A DNA stretch of 64,000 nt from NCBI GenBank assembly GCA_964020155.1, contig OZ026558.1:2317163-2381162 (forward strand). The letters are read 5' to 3'. The DNA comes from Chondrilla cf. caribensis (lineage: Eukaryota; Porifera; Demospongiae; Chondrillida; Chondrillidae). Both the position numbers and the translations under genes were made by a program. Position 1 is the stretch's first letter. Each line of letters begins with the position of its first letter. The notes under the pieces are model-generated. The model ran no database searches, was not told where the DNA came from, and saw only the letters and a program-made list of their open reading frames with translations. Below are positions 49,408-61,400 of this stretch, one piece after another.

Positions 49408-52400
49408 GTAATAGTGCGTGTGGGATCAGACCAGCGCCCATGATGTATATACGGTCAAAGTGCATTCTACAAGATCTCTGAAGTATATACTAACTCAATT
49501 AAAACCTTAATCCCTAACAGCTGAAACCCTTACCGTGAATTCATAGAGTTTTAGCCCTATATACCTAGTAAGCGAGTTCGTCTCTCTTCACCATCGCGTA
49601 GAGAATGAGTTCCCCTGCACCTTTATTAGCACTATCCCCAGATGTCCAAGGGTGAAGAGTTGAACTGGTATACATTTTGACTGTATATGAACGCTGGTCC
49701 TGCTAGTGGACCTAATATGTATACTGTTCAATCGACCCATATCTAGTCCGGACAATGGAAAGGCTTGCTATGAGACATTCCCTGATGTGTATGTTTGCCA
49801 GTAATATTATTAGGAGGCAATGTCTATCCTATTGTACCGTTGGGTGCCCAATATGGACATCCTAGTTGTATTAGATGCGCTTACTAGGTGGACCTGTGCT
49901 GGGATCTTATGTACAAGGAGATCTATGTTGAGAGCAATACGTCTAGTAATTTACACTTTTCAATAATGATAATGATGAGTCTGACTGTCTACACAGTGTG
50001 TGATGTATTCATCCAGCCATCCCACTGCTGAGGTGGTGGCACTGTGATCACATTAAATATCTTATTATTATACCCTAGCTATTATATTTATTTCAACTTT
50101 GGGTATGTTGAGGTCATCTGATAGATCGATATGTAGATAAGTACATTTTGTGTAATAGTTGTGTCCATTTTGATTTGTCTATTGCAAGTATGTTGTACAG
50201 TCCTTTCAGTAAATAACTGGACGTACTACTTGTTGACTATGGATGAACAGAGGTGTTAAGTATGGTTTATCTACATGTTGCTACTTATGTGCTATGTACT
50301 CGCTACATATGGTTCTGATTTAGGGATTAGGAGGATTGTTTAGTCATAGTCACATAATCTTCCCTTTGTGAATATCAGAGCTTCTTCTTGCATATACTGT
50401 AACAAGGGAATACTGTACATCTCAGTATGCAAACACATGATAATTAGTAATACTAGTTCACATATATTATTTTCATTTGAACATCAATTTCAATGCTTAT
50501 ACTGCTACAACTGGTCATGGACGAATTCAAGAGGATTTTGCCATGCCAACATTACATTTTATTGAACTGCATCATAGTAATTGATGTCTTATGGATTTTT
50601 ACTCATCCCATACAGATATACAGTCGTTGGTATGAAAAATTGAATCGATTCTACAGTCGCCTGCCTACGGTATACACTGCAGATACCTCAATGCCGAATG
50701 TGGAATTCAATCATTTAGCCACAGTAGAGCGTCGTCGTTATGGAGCCAAGAAGGGTAAAGATATTACAGAGTTCCTGGACGCCACCATCCACGGCATAGA
50801 CGGGTACTACGAAAAGGCAGAGAAGGTGGAATACGAGGACATTCTCAACTGCAACAAAGTCACTTCAGGAAAGCGTGTGGTCATCAGCGGTGCACCTGGG
50901 TGCGGCAAGACAACTCTCTCACGTAAACTATGCCAAGACCTGTACTCCCAAGCTCTCCCCAACCAGTATCGTCTGGTGCTACTGGTAGAGCTCCGCAAGC
51001 TAAAGGCGTTGCTCAGAGATGCCAATGGAGACATTGATAAAGTCTTTGAAAATGCCCAAGAAGGTAATGGTCTCCAGTTCCTCCTGGGAATGTCGGGAGT
51101 TTCCGACACTGCACAATTGTGTGAGAAAATCCGAGAAAATGAAGGGGAAGGTGTCGCCCTCATTCTTGATGGCTTTGATGAGGTTGCAGATCATCTTGGA
51201 AAATCCCCTTTCCTAAGTGATCTCCTATCAGTTGAGGAGCGCTTCCTCAGTGAATGTGATGTGTTTGTCACCACTCGACCTTCCCGATGTCCGGATCTCC
51301 TGTCTCTGATGAAGCGACCCCATCGTCATGTTGAAATTCTTGGATTCACCGACACAGACATCGACCAGTACGTCCAGCACTATTTCCGAGAAGCGTATCG
51401 AGCAGATAAGAAAGAAGCAGAGCGTCGATCAAAGGAGGTCATTCAAAGACTAAATAATCTTTCTATAGTTCGCGGGATGTGCCGTATTCCCATGGTTTTG
51501 AAAATTGTCTGCCAAGTCCAGGATCACCTTGGGAGCACACCCCTTCCTGAGACGGTAAGCGGCATTTTCTCATCATACATCTGTCACCAGTTGGTGGAAT
51601 ACCTGGTCTGGACATCTCAGATCACTGGTGCTCCAATCCAGGATGTACTGAATGTCCCGATTGATCTATTTCCTGGATTCTATGCCCTCTGCAAGGTAGC
51701 ATACAACTGCTGCAGCGACAAGAATGGTCAGCGTCTGATTCTCACTGAGGACGACTTGAAAGATGTGAAAGATCATTTGGACAAGCGAGGCAGCATCTAC
51801 AACCTCCTGTTCTCTGCGCGTGTGAACAAGACTGCCCCATCAGCAGGATATCTCTATCAGTTCAACCACAAAACCGTACAGGAAACATTAGCTGCCATCC
51901 ACATTGCCAAACAGAGCGTGGCCGATCAGCAGAGAATTTGGAAAAGTGAGTTTGGACGTCCAGAAATGGCCGAGGTCTGGAAGACCTACTGTGGAATCAC
52001 CAGACTGAAATGGGTAGACTTGATTGGTCTTAGTCGGTCAAGTTTATCACAGCATGCCCGAGATGCTGGTGTTCCTTCTGATGTCGATGATGAGGTTGTG
52101 ATGACCTCACTCTTTGAAGCCGACAACCCATCATTATCTGCCAGGGTTCTTCCAACACTATTGAAGAACACCATCAGTTTTAGGGTGAGGTCCCCTTACC
52201 ATCTACACGTTGTCCAGTCTGCCGTCCAGAACCATCCCACACTTGAAATGCTATCACTGGAGGGTGATGGGATGCGTCCACTTGGAGTGGACAACCTGGC
52301 CAGCACTGTGTTTGTGCACAAGAATCTGAGAAAGTTGGGATTGTATAATTTCCAGCCAAATGGTAGGTCGTGTGTGGTTATAATACAACTGTATTGTATG

Positions 52401-55400
52401 TCTGTAATCTTGAGTCTGGTATTGCATGATATGAACTTGTACAAGTTATGCACAAGACTACATTTCATTGTAGCTACAGTGGGATCCTACTCCTGATTGG
52501 ATAATATTGAGACTGACTTGTTAACTTTCCTATATTTTGATAATGAACTGTGTACCCGCTTTTCCTATATTTTCACATGTCAATGAGCTGTTCCACATTC
52601 TGTTGTAGAGAGCTGTATATAGCAAGTGCTATATTCTTACTTTTGTGTTTGACAGATTGGGAAGTATTTGAAAGCAGATTCAATACTCCACATAATTTGA
52701 GGACCATTGCATTAGGGAATGCACCTGTGGATACAGTACTGACTGTGCTCTCAGGAAGAGTTGAGGAGGTGGAGCCTAATATTATTGCAGTATGTCGATC
52801 TTTGTAGTTTTTGTAGGAGTGTAACACATTCGGATTTCTGATGTTGTATAGATGTTATGATAGAATAATATTGTCACTAATTTCTGTCCCAACATGACAA
52901 CCACTCACCATCCTAGATCTCTTTTTAAGATGCTGCTTTTGTTTGAGATGGGTTTCACTCCCTACTTGCCCTCCTTGAGGGTACACATGGGTAAGACACT
53001 ACAATCCCTGACACTCCTCAACTCCTGTTCAAACACACACAAACATCCCGAGTAAGAGTCAGAAGATGAGCAAGAGGAGTTGAGTGGTAATTTCAAAATA
53101 GAGCAGCTCTGTTCGTATTCAAACCAAATCTACACTGTATAGTTGTGATCCACATTTGTGACCCTCCACGCGAAAAGGGTCATATTCGCGCTATGTAAAC
53201 ATTTGAGTACGGAGGTGATAAAGAATTTTCATGCGCTTTTGTCGAATTTGCGGTTATAGGTTAATATTGTTCAAAATATAGTTTTCTAACCTTTCTTGGT
53301 GTGACCGTCACGAATTGGATCGTTTTGTGCGAAAAACTTCGAATTTTCAAAATACGTACTACCGGAAATACGCCATTTTTATAGTAATACGGAGCTATGA
53401 ATGTCATTAGAGTTCGCATTGACACACTGTTCATGTCATGTGACAGCTAGTATACGGAATCATGCGAGAAAATGGAAGTTGCTTGTTTTCTCAAATGTGT
53501 AGCTCTCAAACCTATCCATTTCAAGTGCCGTAACTTAAGAGCGGAAACAGATACGAAGGCGCCGCTTGCACTATTTGACGTAGCTATGTCCAAGCTTTCA
53601 AATGATATCAAAAACTCGATTTCCGTCAGATGCGCGAATATGACCCTTTTCGCGTGGACGGTCACATTTATTGATTGTTATGAAAATATTGTCAAATATT
53701 ATCAATACTCATCACTTGAAGAGAAATAACAAACATACTCCAACTTGATATGTATGTGCACAGTGCAATGCAGTTCATTCTCAGTCACAATTCACCCAGT
53801 CACATTGCTATTTGTGAGTTCAGCTGTGGTGGAATGTTTTGCCTTAAGTCTTCATCATTAAGAGGAATGGTTGTTGTGTGTACATGCAATGTTGCATTGT
53901 GTATCAATGTGTGTACGTATCAAGTTGGAGTTGTATATCAAATCTCAGTATTTCAACAGGAATATCGCTGTTGTCAATCACCATGCACTGAAACCCCCTA
54001 AGTGCTGTTCTCTTGTAGACAATTGACCATTTCAATGGTCGGGTAATGGCTCATCACCATTTTACTGATTATCAATTGGACTCCGCCCCTCACAAAATGT
54101 TTATATTAGCAAAGTCCTAAGACCCTTTTACGACAGTAAATAAAAAGAGGAATAGAGTTTGGTCTACACCAGACTATTCTGTTATGTACATCTAGTACAG
54201 TAAACCTTGTGTACATGTATTGCTGTAGGGAGTGAAGTATGGCAATGAAGATTGGAGGAGAATTGATCATGCAGTGGAAGCTAACAGAAGTTTGAGGTCA
54301 TTTGGGATTGATTGTGGTTATACTCCCCCACCAGCCTCATTTATTGACCACCTTTGTATGAATGAAACTCTTAAGAATATCAACTGCAGAATTTGGGAGT
54401 ATAAAGAGCATAGATATACTGGTGAGTCAAGAGCAAACCATTCCATGTGTATTTGTGTCAGTTTCAGTTTTAAAATGGTAACAATCTATCACAGATATCA
54501 GGGCCGGCGCAACTGGTACGGCCACTACGGCCATGGCCGTACCACTTTTTGACCATGGCCTTAAAAAATTAAAATGTCACTAACATGGCATCAACCAAAG
54601 ATATGATAACCTTACCCAATTTTTTTTATTTTAACAGTGGTAAATGTAACATTGGCCCCCTTACAGAGAATTTCGTTCACAATTTCCTTCAAACTAAGCT
54701 TCATTATCTGATACTATGCTCGAAGTCGCCATGATGTCTATTGCGCAACTTCTAAAACGCCTATTTTGAATGCCGACACTAAGAAATTGGGATGGAATTC
54801 GTGCGCTGAAGCTTCGTCGAAAGCGATAACTTCAGCGAAGGCTCTTCTGAACCTAAAAAAGGCGCCATTACCACGTGAAACAGTAAAATTAGTACAGATA
54901 TGCCTCATCCATTTTTATATACACACATGCCTAATAATTTTAGTTTTATAATAATATTATTATTATGAAAAATAGAAGGGCGGTCAGAAATTTTAGCAGG
55001 GCGGGGTGCCCTGCTAAAATGGCCTGGGGGAAACACTGGACCGTATAATGATGCATCCAATTTCGTGTCATGTGAATGCCAACACGATTCACTATATGCT
55101 ACGCTGATGGCCGTACCACTACCGCAGAGCTTGCTCCGGCCCTGGATATACCAGACAACTCTCTGAAGGCCCTGTTTGTTCCACGTGAAAAGTGTTCAGT
55201 GATGATGAAGTTAACTCCTAGACAGTGGTGTGCTGTTCTTTCAGGATTGAAGGATGCCAAAACATTGAAGGAATTGGATGTTGACATGTCAGAAGTAAGA
55301 CTGTAGACAGTACAACCCGTAATACAGTACGTATTGAGTGATCATGATCATTTATGTACATTCTTGCATTAGGATCCCTTCGGCCTTCACAGAGAGAACA

Positions 55401-58400
55401 TTTTTTCTACTCAATTAGCCACAATAGAGGAAACAGTAACCACAAGTAACCAGCTGGTCAAGGTTGGTGTTAAATGTGGAAATAAGGTGAGTGGTAATCT
55501 CTAAGGTATACTGGACCTCATACCATCTTGTATTGCAATATTGCTGTTTGTTTGTAGACATCAGATCTTATGCTGTCGATAGTGAAAGGAGTCTCCAGGA
55601 ACAGAAACATATCTGAACTTGAGATCATGGATTGGGTTAGTACATATGTGAATAGGGATTCTGAGCTGCATTGTTCATGTCCTTTGGTTGGGTGTAACCT
55701 TTGCTTACATGCTAGCCTTTATAATCACAGTTTGCTTCATGTTGCTTCACTGTACATTTGGTCCCTGAGGGTCATCTCCAGTAGTGTGAGGCTTTCCAAC
55801 AAACTACATTTCCTATTACATCACTTCCTGTTGTGTCACTTCCTAAAGCCGAGCACATGTGTCTTCATGTGCGTAGTATGTGTTGCTTGTCTGTGGTAGC
55901 CCAGCAGTGTGCATGTGTGTAATCCAAAGGTCATATGTACGGTACTTTCAGTAAAAACTGGACGTACTACGGGTTGCCTACGGATGAACGGACGTGTTAG
56001 GTACGGTTTACCTACGTGTTGATACCTACGGGATACGTACGGGTTGTTACATTTCTAGAGAAAGTGATAATCGGAAGGAATGCAGACCTTAAGCGTTCTT
56101 TCAAGTGTAAAAGAAATCCAGAAAACTTCTTTGGTGAGAAGAGTAACGTCCGTTGGAAAGATCGTCCCCGTCAGAATCCCGCTCGGTTGATTCGAACTCG
56201 TTTAAGGCAGAGACGAGCCTTCGCCTGGCAAAAAGTGTCCGAGAGCGACAGCGGTTAAGTCTAAAAGGTTAGAAAACCATGTAGTTTCGAATATTCCGTG
56301 CTAATCCTCTGTTTCCGAAAGATTAGCACTCGGATTCGCTGGTATACATCGATCGAATAAGCCATTTTTCGTCGTCTCGCGGAATCAAATCACACCGTCG
56401 TTGCGCAAGAATTGTGACGTATCATTGTCACCTTCGCCTCAAGTAATTATCACTTGCTGAAGAATGCAGTAGAAGTACGGGTCACCCATTTACGGGTTAC
56501 GGACGTGTCGACTACGTACGGTTAAAAAACGGGTACGGGTAAGCCCGTAGTACGTCCAGTTTTTTACTGAAAGTACCGTAGTCTAGCTAGCCCAAACTTC
56601 TCATTTCTGTACACGGGCCTAGTGAGAAGCTTCACCTCCACACCTCAAGTCTGCCAATGAAATCCAAGTCACTCCATTGATACCATCCATTATATCTTGT
56701 AGCTAGTTTTGCTGTGCTTTCACTTAAAATTGGTGGACGCAAATGCCTGGTTGACCCTCTCCCTGGTAGGCACTTCATAGTCTCAGATAGCTCAGACCAA
56801 TTTCAACTCCAATTTTAAAATTGTGACTGTGTCCCAGTGAGAAAGGATCATGCCTCATCTGTGTGCCAAATCGGATTGCAGAAATGCTTTTTTACACATA
56901 AAAATGTAAACAAACCCATTGAATGGTGGTACCTTTCCAGTATGAAAGTGTAGTTTGACTATCATTCAGTATGCTGCTGCATATGATTTGGACTTTTTGA
57001 CACACATAGCAATATGATTCTCCCAAAAGTACTCAATTTTTTCACTAGCTGTTGTACATGAGCACCTTTTCCACCTTAGAATGTGATACACAAACTGTGA
57101 TTTGTCATCATAGACTCCCAGTGCAGAGATATGTAGCTATATGATGCATGAGACCACGTCCTTTCTCACCGGGACAAAGTCCCAATTTGAACATTTGGGA
57201 TGAGAATGGGTCTGGGCTATGCAAGACTAGGTACTTCAGTGGCAGTGTAGACACAGCATGTTGTCTTCAAGTGGTATGAATTGAATTCCTGTGACATATC
57301 CATCTTGCTATAGTATTATATCTCAGTTACATTCAGTATGTGCACTATATAATATTATGCAATTTGTAATATTATGTACTTGAACTTCTGACTTATTTTG
57401 TATTGTCCTTGCACACTGGTAGCATGGGTCAGGAGAACATTGGCACTCTCTATTGGAGACTTTGGTACACACTGACCACATTACTCGTTTGAGGTTGAAG
57501 TGCTCCTTCTACACACATCTTCCTTCACTACTAGGTGAGACTTGTATGTAACTATGTAATAGTTTAGATTGTGTAATGCTATAGTTCTCCTCACAGATGT
57601 TCAATGACACTATTTATTGATGAGAAGCATGCCAAAACTGATTATTTGATCCCAATTGTGTGCACACAGTCAGGTGTGGATAATTCTTCATGATACAAAC
57701 CATTCCAATCCCATTTCTGACTGAGTGGTAGAGTACACACTATACCTATTCTGCTCACTTCTACTCAGTAAAGTTTCCACTGGTACTACAGTATAGTGTT
57801 TGGTTCCACTCTGTACAGGTGACAATTGGTGTCAACTCATCATAGATGGTCCAATGTCTAGACCTGTGTGTCACCTTAGGCTAGCACTAACCCCAGCTGA
57901 ATGGGGAGTGTTGCTCAGTAGAGTACATCATGCTGAACGACTGGAAGAACTCAGTTTGAGAATTGTCTATGTGAGTGTACATTCCACTGTTACATTGTGT
58001 TCATGCATGTGATCAAGTGTGTACATGTACTTTTACATGTGTGCTTGTCTGCTATGTATATAGCAATAAAATGATCTTTGATTGTTTCCAACATTTGTAC
58101 ATTGATGTTTGTGGTTGTGTGTATGCTGGATTGTAGGTTTGTAAGCATACCATGCAGTGTGTATGTGTCCACATGTGGATTGGTACTTTTGCATGTGTGT
58201 ACATGTACATGTATGTATCTATGTGTGACACTGTGTATGTACGGTACTAATCATATAAAACTGAACGTTCTACGGGTACGGAATGGGCGTACCCGTACCC
58301 GTTCCGTACCCGTACCCACTAAACAGGAACGGCTGTTTGCCGAACTTGACGATTGCAAAAAATGTACACCTACGTAGTGATACCTAGAGTAACACCTACG

Positions 58401-61400
58401 TATCTCCTTTTCATCGTGTTATAGCTCGTTAGAAGATGGTTTATTCAAGTTACGTGAAGCAGCGAATTCTCTATTGTCGTCGTTCGAGAAAAAGCTACGC
58501 AGAAGACAACGAAACGACCGCGGTCGAACTCCAACAACTACTTAAGAGCGAATTGTATCACGCCTCGCTATCCACGATACTCCGAGGAACACTCATGGCG
58601 GGAGAAGAACGTACGTACGTACGTAGAAAGATCGTTTCGAAATAGTACTACATTATAAAAATTAACGTGTATGTAACAATATCAATGATAACACGAGGTG
58701 TCGATTACGGTAAGAACGGGTACGGGCGTTTTCACACTACGGGTACGCCCGTAGAACATTCAGTTTTGTATGATTAGTACCGTACATGTGCTTGTATGCT
58801 GTAGAGTTTGCGTATCAAAAAGAAAAGTATGTATATGTCATACGTGCACACTTCCCTTGATATGTGCACAGCAGGTAACTGAGGTCAATTAGTTGATCTT
58901 CAACACCTGTCTCAAGGGCAAACATCATAACAATGACACATGCATTCAATAAACATTACAACATGAGAACGTCGTTAGTGCTGTTTTCACTGAAATTGTC
59001 AGACTCTCTTGTCCCATAATATTATACTCAACCATAGCTCATAGGTGGCTTATTGCACACCATTTGGTGCTGCATACGTAGCAATTGTTTGTAGGACACA
59101 AGCCAGTGATAGTTTCCACTTCTGAGGTGGAGACCTTGGAGCTGGGCTCAAGGTTAAATCGATATTAATTTTGTCCATTTTTTTTCAATGAAATGATGAA
59201 ATTTTGGAAGGTATCAAAATGTACAAGTTAATGTACATGTACATTGTGTGTGTAAAGAGTATATGTGCATACCGTACATATGTGTATGACGTATGTGTAT
59301 GATAATGTACATGTTGATTTAACTTGAAACCTTTGTAATAAGGACATAAAATTAAGGTCCCAAAGTGTCCTCAATAGAGAGGTTTCACTGTGTGTGACAT
59401 ACATTTGTGTGTGAACATGTGTGTGGAGGGTGGGGTGCATGGGTGTATTTGGCTTTAAATGTAGATTGTACTAGACTATATTTATTGTGTACATGTATGC
59501 TCATTTGCATAATAATTGTATGTGTTTACTTCTATTTTATGCTCTTACTTACTCAAGTTTTACACTGTGTGACTTATTGTTTATTCTGTTAGCATAAGGG
59601 ATCTCATGGTGATGATGATGATGATATCGATGATAATATTGTTAGAAGAGTGAAAGATGTATGGTCTAATTGTACTTTGAAGAAAGTGAACTTTGACTTT
59701 AAAGTAGGTTTGCTGTTATTCATTACTGTGTTTTGTTATGATGTACGTATATTTGTATGGTCCTTTAATTAGGTTAGAGACATCACACAATCATTGTATA
59801 ATCTTTTCGATGCTGTGATGAGAGGAATTACTGCCAACAACAATGATGTCAACTTTGTTTTGAAAGGATGGAATGTCACACTGACCAAAGATCATCTTAT
59901 TTCACAACTTGGTCAGGAACATGTGAAGCAGTTTGAGGTTGTAGAGAGGGGTGGTGACTCTTACTTTATATCACGTCCTCATGCTTCAACTGGTGAGTTG
60001 TGTGTGTTCATGTATTGACAATGTTGTTGCTGACCATGTTATTGTGTGTTTCTCTTCAGAGAATGTGGAAAGTTCCCTGACCTCTGAAAAGTTCTCCTCT
60101 GAAGTTGTTCCAGTCAATCTCCCATCTCCTCACAACCCACCAGGTATGATGTATGTCACAATATGAGAGGACATTGTAGTCTGTAGGACTCCTTGAGTAA
60201 CCTCTTCCACATTTGATCAACCATTGTAAGATCTTCACATCTTACGTTCCAGTACTTCTATGGTGTGCACCAATAAGTCTAATCCAGTCTCACTTGTACT
60301 CAATCTAGTTCAATGTCTGCACACTGGGTTCAGTATGTAACCATGTATTATGCTGTACAGTGTGAGTATGTATGTACGTGAGTGTGTGTGTGCCTGCATG
60401 TATGCCTTCATGTCTGTGTGTTGTCGTACTTCAGTATGCGTACGTGGATATGTCACTACATGTACTTGTCTGCATACTCACTACATGTACTTGCCTACGC
60501 ACTCACTACATGTACTTATCTACATACTCACTACATGTACTTGTCTACATACTCACTACATGTACTTGGCTGCATACTCACTACATGTACTTGTCTACAT
60601 ACTCATTACATGTACTTGTCTACATACTCACTACATGTACTTGTCTACATACTCACTACATGTATTTGTCTACATATTCACTACATGTACTTGTCTACAT
60701 ACTCACTACATGTACTTGTCTACATACTCACTACATGTACCTGTCTACATACTCACTACATGTACTTGTCTACATACTCACTACATGTACTTGTCTACAT
60801 ACTCACTACATGTACCTGTCTACAGGTGTTCAAAGTGAGGTCATTTCTACTGATCCTAAGATACCACCAGTCAATGGTGAGCTAACACACTCTGGACAGA
60901 TGGTCCAAACTTACAATTGTTAGTTACTATTGTAAGACATCAACTGTATCGTATGTACACTACACATACTAGTATATGTCACTTGAGGAGTGCAGTGATG
61001 AGGGTGCGAACACACTGTGTAACACACCCCACCATCATGGTGGACCTTACCATGTACTGTATATGAGCCTCAACCCCACATTGGATTGTGTTTACTGTGC
61101 AAACCTCTATGATCTGACAGCCATTTTAGTCCTACTCCCTAGACCACCCAACATTGCATTCCAACATCTCATTGAGTGTCAGTTGAGTAGCTTCACTCTG
61201 TAGGACCAGGTGGTTGGGTAGGAATGAGATGTTGTAGGCTGAAGAGGGGCTTTAACTATGTTCATAGTCTGTGGTACATATACATCCCAATCTGTCTGTT
61301 CTAGTCCTTCAACAGGTAGATTGAGGATAGTGAAGTGTTGGGAATGTAGTTTGCTTCTTTGGGACAAGTTATGAGTGTACCCTTCTTGTGTGCAGGTGGA

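Noticed and set aside
50493..50615. First 41 codons of the NACHT open frame
   Set aside because: They precede a good acceptor (CCATACAG), are hydrophobic and AT-rich, and the phase-0 junction with 49,407 explains the start better; not fully excluded as an alternative start.
52363..52496. Extension of the NACHT frame past 52,362
   Set aside because: A consensus donor GTAGGT and an in-phase next exon, both shared with NLR-A, show this is intron read-through.
60350..60923. Three overlapping open frames of about 165-185 codons
   Set aside because: They translate the 25-bp minisatellite, whose unit lacks stops in several frames; the array is intronic by comparison with NLR-A.
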